DNA of 46,306 nucleotides from Lachnospiraceae bacterium (GCA_014804655.1 JAAUZK010000050.1:1-46306), one strand, 5' to 3'; numbered from the stretch's first letter, positions 33,421-42,583 are shown. Notes: a model not told the origin generated them from the letters alone. Numbers and translations: made by a program.

Positions 33421-33475
33421 AATTTGTCGCCGCAAGGCACAAATTTGCGATTGAAAAATCAAAGATTTTTCAATC
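33421..33475. repeat. Two adjacent hairpins before dusB
   Basis: GATTGAAAAATC (33449-33460) and GATTTTTCAATC (33464-33475) form a perfect 12-bp stem with a 3-nt loop that begins at the stop codon of the upstream gene. Next to it, AATTTGT/ACAAATT (33421-33427/33439-33445) with GCC/GGC inside forms a second hairpin with a TTGC loop on the minus strand. There is no U-run; the role may be mRNA processing or attenuation. Confidence 0.7.
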
Positions 33476-33834
33476 TACTCTTCTCCCAGCACCGACTGAT
33501 CATGCAGAATAAAAACTCTGTAATACAACTGCAGCGACTCCAGCATTTCCTGCCTGTTCCTGCGGATCTCCCCCACCAGCAGCCCGCTGCTGATCTCGTC
33601 GTAGAGCAGATCGTCCTCCTCCGCATTGGTCTCCAGTAAGACACTGCCGTCCTCGTCGAAGGCAATAGTAAAGATACCGCCCACTTCCTCGGTAAAAAGA
33701 ACACATATTACATGCAGTTCCTCCTTAATCGACTCGGGGATTCCCGCAAACTGCTCATTAAAATAATATTTCTGCTCATAGGCATTGGCGCCGCATAACA
33801 CTGTTTTCTGATTCATCTCTTCACTCATATCCAT
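33475..33834 (-). CDS. DUF6145-like small acidic protein
   Basis: An up-to-119-residue acidic cytoplasmic protein: KTVLCGANAYEQKYYFNEQF, LHVICVLFTEEVGGIFTIAF, LLYDEISSGLLVGEIRRNRQ, MLESLQLYYRVFIL. The pattern recalls a Lachnospiraceae family listed as DUF6145; this name is from memory. Function unknown. ATG 33828 fits the GAGAGA ribosome site better than ATG 33834. It lies between birA and dusB, probably on one transcript. Confidence 0.7.
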   Translation of the reverse strand: MDMSEEMNQKTVLCGANAYEQKYYFNEQFAGIPESIKEELHVICVLFTEEVGGIFTIAFDEDGSVLLETNAEEDDLLYDEISSGLLVGEIRRNRQEMLESLQLYYRVFILHDQSVLGEE

Positions 33835-33929
33835 TCTCTCATCTTATTCCCGTTGCCTACAGAAAGCGCGTAGATTACTGTTCAGACCGCTGTTCCCTGC
33901 TCTACGCACCCGTGAGTCGTACCCCGGCA

Positions 33930-34949
33930 CTACACATACCCGTACAGCCCGCGCACAGACACTTCTCCTGCATAGACCTGCACACGCTCTCCGTCTTCTT
34001 TCTCCACGATCAGTTCGCCCCGATCGTTGATTCCACGGGATATGCCTGTATACTCTCCCGCGGGATCGAGTACCCGGACTTCGTTTCCGACTCCCTGAAG
34101 ATGATTCTGGTAGGCTTCCCGCAAGCCTGACATATCCAAGGTTTCTAAGAAAACGGCATAATTCTCTTCAAATCTGAGCAGCACTTTCTCTAGCAGTTCG
34201 GCCCTGCTTACCTGCCGCCCAGTCTCGATCTTAAGGGATGTGGCCGTCCCCCGTATCTCCTCTTGAAACTCCTCCGGACTGCCGTTATTGACGTTGATTC
34301 CCGCCCCCACAACGATATACTGAATCTCGTCCATCTCCGGTGTCATGGTCATCTCCGTCAGCATTCCGCAGATTTTCTTCTTATTTAGCACGATATCATT
34401 GGGCCACTTAATCGTTGTAACAGCATCTTCCGCCCCTTCCAGCACTTCTTCCACTGCTTCCGCCACGCTAAGCGCCATCACCAGCGTGATCATGGAAGCT
34501 CTATCCGGCACAAACTCCGGCCGGAGTAATATGGTAAAAGCAAGAGCAGTGCCGGATAGTGTCTGCCACCCTCTGCCGCGGCGCCCTTTGCCCGCGTTCT
34601 GAATATCCGCCACCACCACGGTGCCGTGGGGATCCCCCTCCTCGCCACAGCGTTTGGCATCATTGTTGGTAGAACCCGTCACATCATAATAATATACTTT
34701 CCTTCCTGCCCATTTCGTGTGCAGTCTGCTGGCAATCTCACTCTCGGACAGAATGTCTCCCGGTTCTTCCAGAAGCCGATAGCCCTTGCCGGAGACCGAC
34801 TCGATCTGATAGCCTTCTCCTTTTAGCTGATTAATCACTTTCCAGACCGCCGTCCTCGTCACGCCAAAACGGTCACACAACTGCTGCCCAGACACATAGT
34901 CCTTGCTGTTCCTGAGTAATGCCAAAATATCCGTCTTATCTGTTTTCAT
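33930..34949 (-). CDS. birA: Biotin-protein ligase / biotin operon repressor BirA
   Basis: A 339-residue bifunctional protein. The N-terminal HTH (about 1-60, VSGQQLCDRFGVTRTAVWKV) binds DNA. The ligase core has the biotinyl-AMP loop NAGKGRRGRGWQT, TIKWPNDIVLNKKKICGML and GINVNN, and the C-terminal SH3-like domain ends the chain. It attaches biotin to carboxylases and probably represses biotin genes, none of which is in this window. The start ATG 34949 is 6 nt after the argF stop, with AAGAAGAG overlapping the junction, so the pair is coupled. Confidence 0.93.
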   Translation of the reverse strand: MKTDKTDILALLRNSKDYVSGQQLCDRFGVTRTAVWKVINQLKGEGYQIESVSGKGYRLLEEPGDILSESEIASRLHTKWAGRKVYYYDVTGSTNNDAKRCGEEGDPHGTVVVADIQNAGKGRRGRGWQTLSGTALAFTILLRPEFVPDRASMITLVMALSVAEAVEEVLEGAEDAVTTIKWPNDIVLNKKKICGMLTEMTMTPEMDEIQYIVVGAGINVNNGSPEEFQEEIRGTATSLKIETGRQVSRAELLEKVLLRFEENYAVFLETLDMSGLREAYQNHLQGVGNEVRVLDPAGEYTGISRGINDRGELIVEKEDGERVQVYAGEVSVRGLYGYV

Positions 34950-34955
34950 CTCTTC

Positions 34956-35981
34956 TTAAAAAATCCTCGTCGCAATAGATCCGCTAAACTTGTATTCACC
35001 CAGTGTCACCGCCATCACGGCCTTGATCGTATGCATGCGGTTTTCCGCCTCGTCAAACACGATAGACTGCTCTGACTCAAACACCTCGTCTGTCACTTCC
35101 ATCTCGCTTATGCCATACTTCTCATTGATCTGTCTGCCGACTCCGGTTTTCAGATCATGAAAAGCCGGCAGACAGTGCATGAAGACTGCATCCGCGCCCG
35201 CATACTCCATCACCTGCCGATTCACCTGATAGGGCATCAGGTCATGCAGTCTGCTGTTCCACACTTTTTCCGGCTCTCCCATAGAAACCCATACATCCGT
35301 GTAGATCACATCCGCGCCGCCCGCACCGTCAGCCACATCCTCGGTCAGCTTGATGCTGCCGCCGGTCTGCGCCGCCAATTCCTCGCAAGTGCGTACCAGC
35401 TCCGCATCCGGAAAATACGCCTTCGTGGTGCATGCCGTAAAATGCATACCCATCTTGGCACATGCCACCATAAGAGAATTGCCCATATTGTAGCGTGCAT
35501 CCCCCATATAGGTAAGTTTGATCCCCTGCAAATGTCCGAAATGCTCTCTGATTGTCAGCAGATCTGCCAGCATCTGTGTGGGATGAAATTCATTCGTCAG
35601 ACCGTTCCACACCGGCACACCGGCATACTTAGCCAGCTCCTCCACGATATCCTGCCCGAAGCCGCGATACTCGATGCCTTCAAACATGCGCCCCAGAACT
35701 CGCGCCGTATCCGCGATGCTCTCCTTCTTACCGATCTGCGATCCCGACGGATCAAGGTACGTCGTGCCCAGTCCCAGATCATGCGCCGCCACTTCAAAGG
35801 AACAGCGCGTCCTGGTGCTTGTCTTCTCAAAAATCAGCGCCACGTTCTTACCCCGATGAATATCCACGGGGATGCCTTTCTTCTTCTTATCCTTTAAATC
35901 CGCCGCCACATCCAGCATATATGTAATTTCTTCCGGCGTAAAATCCAGAAGCTTCAAAAAATTTCGTCCTGTTAAATTCAT
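34956..35981 (-). CDS. argF: Ornithine carbamoyltransferase
   Basis: A 341-residue enzyme joining ornithine and carbamoyl phosphate to citrulline. Carbamoyl-phosphate site [16 protein letters not shown], then [31 protein letters not shown], and the ornithine loop [10 protein letters not shown]. The [20 protein letters not shown] text is of the ArcB-like type, so a catabolic direction (arginine deiminase pathway) cannot be excluded; no arcA or arcC is here. AAGGAG precedes ATG 35981. Confidence 0.93.
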   Translation of the reverse strand: MNLTGRNFLKLLDFTPEEITYMLDVAADLKDKKKKGIPVDIHRGKNVALIFEKTSTRTRCSFEVAAHDLGLGTTYLDPSGSQIGKKESIADTARVLGRMFEGIEYRGFGQDIVEELAKYAGVPVWNGLTNEFHPTQMLADLLTIREHFGHLQGIKLTYMGDARYNMGNSLMVACAKMGMHFTACTTKAYFPDAELVRTCEELAAQTGGSIKLTEDVADGAGGADVIYTDVWVSMGEPEKVWNSRLHDLMPYQVNRQVMEYAGADAVFMHCLPAFHDLKTGVGRQINEKYGISEMEVTDEVFESEQSIVFDEAENRMHTIKAVMAVTLGEYKFSGSIATRIF

Positions 35982-36012
35982 AGTAGTCTCCTTAATCTAA
36001 TATCTCACGATA

Positions 36013-36038
36013 CAATAAGGCGGCTCCGCAGAACCGCC
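36013..36038 (-). terminator. Probable terminator after the NfeD-SPFH operon
   Basis: On the minus strand GGCGGTTC-TGCG-GAGCCGCC (8 bp, one G-U) is followed by TTATTGT. The U-run is short, so it may be leaky or act as an argF leader hairpin. Confidence 0.55.
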
Positions 36039-36100
36039 CCACAATAGCCAAAATAAATAACCGTGTGACAACATCTTCCGAGCAGTCACCGTAACTTCTG

Positions 36101-37021
36101 TTATTTAAAAACTTCCTTCACAGAAGCCGCCAGTCCCGCCAAGCCCTGTATTTCTGACGGAATGATGATCTTGGTCGCCTGTCCGTCCGCAGCCTTCTCG
36201 AATGCTTCCAGACTTTTGATCTTCAGCACGGACTCGTCTGCACCCGCCTCACGGATCATTCTGATACCGTCCGCCGTAGCCTGCTGCACCTTAAGGATCG
36301 CCTCCGCTTCACCTTCCGCCTCGCGGATCATCTTCTCTTTCTGTGCTTCCGCACGCAGGATCGCAGACTGCTTCTCAGCCTCCGCCTCCAGAATCGCGGA
36401 CTCCTTCTTACCTTCCGCAACCAGAACGGTGGACTTCTTCTCACCTTCCGCACGCAGGATCGCCTCACGACGTTCACGCTCTGCTTTCATCTGTTTCTCC
36501 ATGGCATCCTGAATAGCCGCCGGAGGAATAATATTCTTAAGTTCGACACGATTTACCTTAATACCCCAAGGATCTGTTGCGATATCCAGTGATGCTCTCA
36601 TCTTCGTGTTAATCACTTCTCTGGAGGTAAGCGTCTGGTCAAGTTCCATCTCACCGATGATGTTACGCAGCGTCGTAGCAGTCAGATTCTCGATCGCCAT
36701 GATCGGATTCTCCACGCCATATGCGAAAAGCTTCGGATCCGTGATCTGGTAGAACACCACGGTATCAATTCTCATCGTTACGTTATCCTTGGTGATCACC
36801 GGCTGCGGCGCGAAATCCACAACCTGCTCTTTGAGCACGACTCTCTTAGCCACCTTATCAATAAAAGGCACCTTAATATGCATGCCCACGGACCATGTCT
36901 GCTGATACGCACCCAGTCTCTCTAAGACATAGGCATGCGCCTGCGGAACGATCTTGATACAGGATATCAGAATCATAACCACTAAAATCAAAAAAACCAC
37001 TAATGCAATAACTCCACCCAT
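36101..37021 (-). CDS. SPFH/stomatin-like membrane protein (QmcA type)
   Basis: A 306-residue protein. It has one N-terminal membrane segment (about 3-21, VIALVVFLILVVMILISCI), an SPFH domain (AYVLERLGAYQQTWSVGMHI, RVVLKEQVVDFAPQPVITKD, NVTMRIDTVVFYQITDP), and a long Ala/Glu/Lys coiled coil (about 170-265, with repeats such as KKESAILEAEAEKQSAILRA). The family forms large oligomeric rings at the membrane and is often paired with NfeD. The start is ATG 37021 with AAGAGG upstream, 2 nt after the NfeD stop; longer in-frame starts lie inside nfeD. Confidence 0.92.
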   Translation of the reverse strand: MGGVIALVVFLILVVMILISCIKIVPQAHAYVLERLGAYQQTWSVGMHIKVPFIDKVAKRVVLKEQVVDFAPQPVITKDNVTMRIDTVVFYQITDPKLFAYGVENPIMAIENLTATTLRNIIGEMELDQTLTSREVINTKMRASLDIATDPWGIKVNRVELKNIIPPAAIQDAMEKQMKAERERREAILRAEGEKKSTVLVAEGKKESAILEAEAEKQSAILRAEAQKEKMIREAEGEAEAILKVQQATADGIRMIREAGADESVLKIKSLEAFEKAADGQATKIIIPSEIQGLAGLAASVKEVFK

Positions 37022-37023
37022 TC

Positions 37024-37482
37024 TTAAACCTCTTTTCTCTCTTCTACAATTAGTTTGACACCGTTGATTGCCAGTACGGTCGTCACTGTACCGACGGGCA
37101 GCTTCACATCGTCTGCCTTCGTTCTGGCAGACCACTCCATACCGCCTACATTGACCTGCCCGATCCCTTGAAGATTATCAATCTCGCTGATTACGATCGC
37201 CTGACGTCCCACCAGACTCTCCGCATTGGTTCTGACTCTGTCTTTGTTAAAATACTTGACCGCAAGGGGTCTTGTAAAAAACAATAACAGCGCAGATACG
37301 ATCAGAAAGAGTATAATCTGCAGTGCAAACGGTGCATGAAACAGCGCCGCAATCGTCGCCACAAGCGCTCCGCCCGCAAACCAGACAGTTGTGAGTCCCA
37401 TCGTAAGCAATTCTATAACGACCAGCACTACAAGAATAACCAGCCAGAACACTGTCATGCTTAAGTTAGTCATAGCAGCCAT
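37024..37482 (-). CDS. NfeD family membrane protein
   Basis: A 152-residue protein. It has hydrophobic segments at about 8-30, 33-50 and 53-70 (FWLVILVVLVVIELLTMGLT, ALVATIAALFHAPFALQIIL), then a soluble OB-fold NfeD domain (LVGRQAIVISEIDNLQGIGQ, VNVGGMEWSARTKADD). NfeD partners with SPFH proteins through this domain; together they affect membrane organisation. AAGGAG lies upstream of ATG 37482. It has its own SigA promoter. Confidence 0.92.
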   Translation of the reverse strand: MAAMTNLSMTVFWLVILVVLVVIELLTMGLTTVWFAGGALVATIAALFHAPFALQIILFLIVSALLLFFTRPLAVKYFNKDRVRTNAESLVGRQAIVISEIDNLQGIGQVNVGGMEWSARTKADDVKLPVGTVTTVLAINGVKLIVEERKEV

Positions 37483-37575
37483 AAATCCTCACTCCTTTTC
37501 TTGAATATCTGCACGGCTTCTGCTTCATAGTATAGCGGAAAGCTGAACTGTTCATAGTATAAACAACTATACAAT

Positions 37576-37604
37576 ATTTTACTATATAATTTACCGACTG
37601 ACAA
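37576..37604 (-). promoter_or_regulatory. SigA promoter of nfeD-SPFH
   Basis: TTGTCA (37599-37604), 17 bp, TAAAAT (37576-37581). The leader is about 85 nt. Confidence 0.72.
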
Positions 37605-37739
37605 GTACAATAAATCCGGCTTACGCTTTCTAATACCCGTTTATTCTTCCCTTTATGGTTTACATAATATTCAAATAAATTTCATTTAATTACGTGGTTC
37701 ACTTCGCAAATCCGTGTATGGACGAACAATTTCCTATAA

Positions 37740-37785
37740 GATATAAAAGAAGGAGCCGCCCGAAAGATGCTCCTTCCCTTATATC
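37740..37785 (-). terminator. Terminator hairpin after the wall hydrolase gene
   Basis: AAGGAGC (37749-37755) pairs with GCTCCTT (37769-37775), with an outer GATATAA/TTATATC. On the minus strand the 3' side continues CTTTTATATC. Confidence 0.65.
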
Positions 37786-37836
37786 TTTGTTTTACACAGA
37801 CTGCATACCCTGCAATCTGTTATCGCTTCCTATCTT

Positions 37837-38916
37837 TTACCAGAACACCTGATTGTCAATCAAAAGGCCGTCATGATTCCCTGCTCTTCTAAAGTGCGTT
37901 GCACCGCCCACATTCGTCTCGCCGTTAATGGCCGCCTGTGCCGCCTCATAGCAGCTTTCAGGTATATTGCCGTTGGTGTATACTCTCGCCACCTTACCGT
38001 TGAGCGCCGGTGTAAACTGTCCCGAAGCAAATATAACACCCGATATTGTATTCGGATAAGCGCCGCTTCGCACACGATTCATAACGACCGCACCTACAGC
38101 CAGCTTGCCGTTAGAGGTCTCGCCGCCCGCCTCACAATAGATCAATGCTGACAGCAGTCTGAGATCATCGCCGCCCACTATGACTGCGCCCTGATTAGCC
38201 GTCAACTTCGCCTGACGTTCTTCCTCTTCCCGCTTCTTGATCGCTGCCAACGTCTCACCTTCATCAATATGGAAATCCACATTCACATACTCCGAAGAGA
38301 CATATCGCGTTTCACCCTCGTAATCGACGCTGATCCAGTCATCATCGATAAACTCAATGATCTCCAGCTCATCATCTCCTGTCAGCAGTCCGACCACTTC
38401 CGCGTCCGTACTCGGATCCGTGCGCACACGCAGTATCTCCGTCTCAATCGTAACGATCAGGTTACCTACATCGTCCGCCATTGTCTCCGCCTCTTCCCCG
38501 AAGAGAAGGTACTCATCACTTGCCCAGCCGATCAGATCACCGCTCTTAAGTCTCGTCCAGCCGTCTTTACGCTCTAAGATTCTGCCGCCGCAATCCTTAT
38601 ACAATACCCCTACTTTGTCGGATTCCTCGGTTGCTTCCGCTCTTACATTCATAGCCACCTGCACGTCGACCATTACCAGATCGGATTCTTCCTCCGTCTG
38701 TGGGTTTCTGGATTCTGACAGCTCTGTCAGTTCTTGAACCGCCCGTTCGTTGGCAGTTCCCGTCGTAGGATCGATGATCTGTGAGATTCCCACACTCAGG
38801 GAATCCAGATACTCCTTCTTATTATGAGCTTCCGCATCCTGACGGCATGCTCCCCATAACCCCAGACAAAGAATAAGACCGGCAAACAGAATCCATGCGC
38901 TTCTGCTTTTTGCCAT
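37837..38916 (-). CDS. SH3-domain cell wall hydrolase (SleB/Hydrolase_2 type)
   Basis: A 359-residue exported protein. The signal segment is SAWILFAGLILCLGLWGAC (residues about 5-23); a Cys follows, but the lipobox is imperfect, so lipoprotein or secreted are both possible. Two bacterial SH3 repeats follow (VAMNVRAEATEESDKVGVLY and ILRVRTDPSTDAEVVGLLTG). The C-terminal hydrolase domain (about 250-359, LLSALIYCEAGGETSNGKLA, AVVMNRVRSGAYPNT, GATHFRRAG) has the catalytic Glu of SleB/CwlJ enzymes that cut peptidoglycan. ATG 38916 is 9 nt from GGAGG; ATG 38922 is too close. Confidence 0.9.
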   Translation of the reverse strand: MAKSRSAWILFAGLILCLGLWGACRQDAEAHNKKEYLDSLSVGISQIIDPTTGTANERAVQELTELSESRNPQTEEESDLVMVDVQVAMNVRAEATEESDKVGVLYKDCGGRILERKDGWTRLKSGDLIGWASDEYLLFGEEAETMADDVGNLIVTIETEILRVRTDPSTDAEVVGLLTGDDELEIIEFIDDDWISVDYEGETRYVSSEYVNVDFHIDEGETLAAIKKREEEERQAKLTANQGAVIVGGDDLRLLSALIYCEAGGETSNGKLAVGAVVMNRVRSGAYPNTISGVIFASGQFTPALNGKVARVYTNGNIPESCYEAAQAAINGETNVGGATHFRRAGNHDGLLIDNQVFW

Positions 38917-39001
38917 AAACATGATCCTCCATCGTTTCCCCAAAATATTAATACTATAATACTAAAATATTACGAAATTGTTAAATCCTAAAGTATGGAT
39001 T

Positions 39002-39030
39002 ATTTTAGCAAAACGCTTTTTCTTTGTCAA
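39002..39030 (-). promoter_or_regulatory. SigA promoter of the wall hydrolase gene
   Basis: TTGACA (39025-39030), 17 bp, TAAAAT (39002-39007): a near-consensus promoter with a leader of about 80 nt. Confidence 0.82.
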
Positions 39031-39109
39031 GTTTATGCTGCCTGTCTTATTATTATTCCTAATCTTGTGTTGAGTTTCTTCTATATATAGTGTCTGCACT
39101 GCATCTGCA

Positions 39110-39904
39110 TCACAATTTTTTCGATTGTTCTACTGTTGTCGTCAGAGCGTCAATGATCGCGCCGCGCATACCTCTCTCCTCCAGCACACGTACTCCCTGG
39201 ATCGTCGTACCCGCGGGAGAACATACCATATCTTTAAGCTCCCCCGGATGCCTGCCGGTTTCCAGTACCAGCTTCGCCGAACCGTAGACCGCCTGCGCCG
39301 CAAACTCATAAGCCTGCTTCCTCGGCATACCCGCCGCCACCGCCGCGTCCGCCATCGCCTCTATGAACATAAATACATAGGCCGGGGAACTGCCGCTGAC
39401 TGCACCGACGGCATCCATCAGGCGCTCCGGTACAAGGCTGGCTTTGCCGAAGCTTTCCATCAGTTTAATACTGTATGCCGTCTCTTCCGCCGAAACCCTC
39501 TCATTCACGCAGACTCCCGTACAGCCCGCTCCGACCAGAGCCGGTGTATTGGGCATACAGCGAACCAGTTTGATCTCTCTGCCGAAAGCGTCCTCGATCC
39601 ACTCCATCGACTTGCCCGCCGCTATACTGACGATCAATGTGCTCTCAGACACTGCATCCCGTATCTGACCGATCACTTCCGCAAAAAACTGCGGTTTCAC
39701 GGCAAGGATCAGCGTATCCGCCTCCTCAGCCACCTCTATATTACTCTTCCGGATCCCGATGCCGTATGCTTCCCGCACCGCCGTCATCGTCTCTTCTGTC
39801 TTAGCCGTTCCGATGATATCCTCCGCCTGCACCATCTTCTGATCCAGCATCCCCCCGATGATCGCCTTAGCCATGTTGCCTAATCCGATAAAACCAATTT
39901 TCAT
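39110..39904 (-). CDS. proC: Pyrroline-5-carboxylate reductase ProC
   Basis: A 264-residue enzyme for the last step of proline synthesis (P5C plus NAD(P)H to proline). The N-terminal Rossmann motif is IGFIGLGNMAKAIIGGML; then LILAVKPQ, VRCMPNTPALVGAGCTGVCV and the C-terminal dimer helix region SGSSPAYVFMFIEAMADAAV with GMPRKQAYEFAAQAVYGSAK. Length is standard. GGAGG lies upstream of ATG 39904. It stands alone with a very long upstream region. Confidence 0.95.
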   Translation of the reverse strand: MKIGFIGLGNMAKAIIGGMLDQKMVQAEDIIGTAKTEETMTAVREAYGIGIRKSNIEVAEEADTLILAVKPQFFAEVIGQIRDAVSESTLIVSIAAGKSMEWIEDAFGREIKLVRCMPNTPALVGAGCTGVCVNERVSAEETAYSIKLMESFGKASLVPERLMDAVGAVSGSSPAYVFMFIEAMADAAVAAGMPRKQAYEFAAQAVYGSAKLVLETGRHPGELKDMVCSPAGTTIQGVRVLEERGMRGAIIDALTTTVEQSKKL

Positions 39905-40522
39905 ATTCTTCCTCCGTTTCTATTTTTATACTGTAATTGAAATCTCTTTTTTCATGTTTCAATCATCAATGTTTCATCTTTCATTTTAAATTCTTTGGTT
40001 TTCAATTTTTCCTCTACTCTGAAATATTTGTTTTAAACCCCATGTCCATTGCCAGCCACAGGATTTATTGACCTGCCATGATTCATATGCCTCGGTCAAT
40101 TACGAGCGCTATCTATTTGTATTTTCATGTTTTCTAAAATTATGTTGTTTGCCAACAGTACCATGCCTTTTGCATTCTATTTGTGTTCTTGTCTTCTGTC
40201 CATAATTTTAAATTCTAATTGTATTTTTTAATCACTTACGCTCCGCGCCCCATTTATGCGGCCTTCGCAATGCATTATATCACGTTTTAATCTTTTTAAC
40301 ACTCTAATTGATTATTCTGAACCCACGCAAATAAAATTACATGCGATATATTGCATTCTTCTTGGTTCTTTCTGCGATTTTCTTTTTTCTTTCCCCCGTT
40401 TTCCAGTATCTACGAGCGTTTTTCTTGCATTAAACCTTGTTTTAATGTAATCACTTCTCGTTTTAATACAGACTGTTATTCTATTTTATCAGACTTTTTA
40501 TCTTCTATTCCATCACCCATGC
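39905..40522 (-). promoter_or_regulatory. 618-bp AT-rich non-coding gap upstream of proC
   Basis: No convincing coding sequence is seen. An extended -10 promoter (TGATATAAT, 40274-40282) would start a leader of about 360 nt before proC. That leader contains TTGACC/GGTCAA and TGTTG/CAACA stems. No T-box sequence or other known riboswitch core was recognised. It could be a long leader or hold a small RNA gene. Confidence 0.4.
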
Positions 40523-41395
40523 CTACGGCTGTTCTCTACCCATATCCCGCCTCTGTCTGTACGCTTCATACAGCAGGATAGAAGACGCTACCGCCGCGTT
40601 TAACGACTCCACTCTGCCCTCCATGGGAATCCGAAGATATGCATCCGCACATTCCGCAGTTTCTTCTTTCAGTCCGCTGCTCTCATTTCCGATCAGAAAT
40701 GCCGTTCCCTTTCTGTAATCAAACATATCATAACATTTGCTCTTCTTCAGATGTGCTGCATAAACGGAAATGCCGTGCTGCTGTAGTGTATGGATCGTCC
40801 GGCAGATATCATCCGTATACAGAAACGGCACTCGATAGACAGATCCCATGGTAGAGCGGATCGTTTTCGGATTATAAACATCCACCGTGCGGCCGCTCAT
40901 AATAATACCGTCCACACCCGCGCCTTCTCCGGTACGGAAGACTGTTCCGAGATTCCCCGGGTCCTGCATATCCTCCAGAACTATAAATAACATTTGCTTT
41001 TTATTTTTCTTTTCCGTATGCGACGCGGAATTGATCACAATACTCATCCCCGTATCATTTCCGCGATACTTTCCCGCAAGCATATCTTCTATATTATAAT
41101 GAAACTGTCTGATCAGGCACAGCACTCCCTGAGGGGTCTTCGTGTCTGCCATCTTATCAAACACCTCATCCGCCACCGTTTCACAGGAGAGCTTGCGCAG
41201 CTTATCTCCATACTGCCCTCGCAGCTCTTCTTCCATCCGCTGCGCGATATAGACCTTCTCGATCCGCCCTGCCGGAGCTTCTGTGAACATCTTCACGCCT
41301 TCCGCCACGAAAAGCCCCTGCTTATCGCGTGCCCGTGCCTTCTGGTTAAGCTGGATCACATCCCTGACGGCTTTATTGTTAAAACTTGTGATCAT
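40523..41395 (-). CDS. TrmH/SpoU family RNA 2'-O-methyltransferase
   Basis: A 290-residue SPOUT enzyme. The N-terminal substrate-binding domain (NQKARARDKQGLFVAEGVKM) precedes the knotted catalytic part with VLEDMQDPGNLGTVFRTGEG (motif 1), FLIGNESSGLKEETAE (motif 2) and IPMEGRVESLNAAVASSILLYE (motif 3). It methylates a ribose in rRNA or tRNA; the exact site cannot be read. AGGGAG about 7 nt upstream supports ATG 41395 over an in-frame ATG at 41434. Confidence 0.9.
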   Translation of the reverse strand: MITSFNNKAVRDVIQLNQKARARDKQGLFVAEGVKMFTEAPAGRIEKVYIAQRMEEELRGQYGDKLRKLSCETVADEVFDKMADTKTPQGVLCLIRQFHYNIEDMLAGKYRGNDTGMSIVINSASHTEKKNKKQMLFIVLEDMQDPGNLGTVFRTGEGAGVDGIIMSGRTVDVYNPKTIRSTMGSVYRVPFLYTDDICRTIHTLQQHGISVYAAHLKKSKCYDMFDYRKGTAFLIGNESSGLKEETAECADAYLRIPMEGRVESLNAAVASSILLYEAYRQRRDMGREQP

Positions 41396-41508
41396 ATATT
41401 TTCTCCCTATATATTTTATAACACACGTTACCATGTAATCCTATCAATTGCATGTATTTTTATCACCGTGAATTTCTTCTCGTGTCAAATCATCACTTAA
41501 CACAATAA

Positions 41509-41537
41509 TTCCCCGCAAATATACTATCTGCGGGGAA
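41509..41537 (-). terminator. Terminator-like hairpin after pfkA
   Basis: TTCCCCGCA (41509-41517) and TGCGGGGAA (41529-41537) form a perfect 9-bp GC-rich stem 21 nt after the pfkA stop. The following U-run is weak on the minus strand. Confidence 0.6.
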
Positions 41538-41558
41538 CAATTACTGTTTTTCACACTT

Positions 41559-42533
41559 TTACATCGCAAGTATTCTCGCAACATCATACTCATAATCGCG
41601 AATATTCTTCTGCATGTTAAGCGCCTCCTCAATATCGAAATCAAGGAACTCTCCATGCTGATAGCCGACCACTCGATTTGACTTGCCCTCGCAGAGAATA
41701 TCCGCTGCGTAAGCGCCCATGATGGAGGCATAATAACGGTCTTTACAAGTCGGTGAACCGCCACGCTGCATATAACCCAGAATCGTAGCTCTCGTCTCCA
41801 TGCCGGTAGCCGCCTCGATTCGTCTTGCCATTGAGGTAGAGTGTCCGATTCCTTCCGCATTGATAATAATGTGATGGGTCTTACCGCGTTTCCTGCTGGC
41901 AATAATATTATTGATGATCTGCTGCTCATTATAGTCATATTTCTCCGGCAGCAAAATATCCTCGGCGCCGTTGGCGATACCGCACCACAGCGCGATGTAC
42001 CCGGCATTTCTGCCCATAACTTCAATAATACTGCATCTTTCGTGAGACGACGAGGTATCCCTGATCTTATCGATCGCCTGCATTGCCGTATTGATCGCCG
42101 TATCAAAACCGATCGTATATTCCGTACAGGCAATGTCCAGATCAATGGTACCCGGAATGCCTATCGTGTTAATCCCGTGTTTGGCAAGTGCCTGTGCGCC
42201 ACGGTAGGAACCGTCACCGCCGATTACGATCAGCCCGTCGATCCCGTGCTTACGGCAGATATCCACGCCCTTCTTCTGCCCTTCCTCCGTTCGAAACTCC
42301 GAGCAGCGGGCCGTTCCTAAAATCGTACCGCCCTGCTGGATGGTATCGGATACCGTCCATTTCTGCATATCTATAATTTCCTCGTTTAAAAGCCCCCGAT
42401 AGCCTTTCTTAATTCCTTTGACATTGACGCCGTTCGCAAGCGCCTTCCTGACAACTGCACGGATTGCCGCATTCATGCCCGGCGCGTCGCCGCCGCTTGT
42501 CAGAACACCTATCGTCTTGATCTGCTTTGCCAT
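41559..42533 (-). CDS. pfkA: ATP-dependent 6-phosphofructokinase PfkA
   Basis: A 324-residue glycolytic kinase (fructose-6-phosphate to fructose-1,6-bisphosphate). ATP-site GVLTSGGDAPGMNAAIRA and VIGGDGSYRGA (the GGDGS form of ATP enzymes, not the GGDD of PPi enzymes), SSSHERCSIIEVMGRNAGYI, and LGYMQRGGSPTCKDR are all present. The catalytic loop reads PGTIDLDIACTEYTIG instead of the usual PGTIDNDI: Asn is replaced by Leu while both Asp remain. ATG 42533 (MAKQIKT) is the family start. It has its own promoter just downstream of dnaE. Confidence 0.93.
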   Translation of the reverse strand: MAKQIKTIGVLTSGGDAPGMNAAIRAVVRKALANGVNVKGIKKGYRGLLNEEIIDMQKWTVSDTIQQGGTILGTARCSEFRTEEGQKKGVDICRKHGIDGLIVIGGDGSYRGAQALAKHGINTIGIPGTIDLDIACTEYTIGFDTAINTAMQAIDKIRDTSSSHERCSIIEVMGRNAGYIALWCGIANGAEDILLPEKYDYNEQQIINNIIASRKRGKTHHIIINAEGIGHSTSMARRIEAATGMETRATILGYMQRGGSPTCKDRYYASIMGAYAADILCEGKSNRVVGYQHGEFLDFDIEEALNMQKNIRDYEYDVARILAM

Positions 42534-42583
42534 ATCTACACCCATGCCTTTCCACATGCACTTCTGCGCTGTTTTCTAACAAT

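Larger units (their letters stand above)
37483..37836. other. Gene-free gap between wall hydrolase and NfeD
   Basis: About 350 bp hold the NfeD promoter, an 11-bp direct repeat TTCATAGTATA (about 37524 and 37551) between that promoter and nfeD, and the terminator of the wall hydrolase gene. No coding sequence is apparent. Confidence 0.6.

Noticed and set aside
35157..35897. 246-codon open frame on the plus strand
   Set aside because: Antisense to argF, His/Arg/Leu-rich shadow text with no domain.
39125..39883. 252-codon open frame on the plus strand
   Set aside because: Antisense to proC with the same shadow composition.
39905..40522. T-box or known riboswitch before proC
   Set aside because: No T-box core TGGNACCGCG or recognisable aptamer was found.
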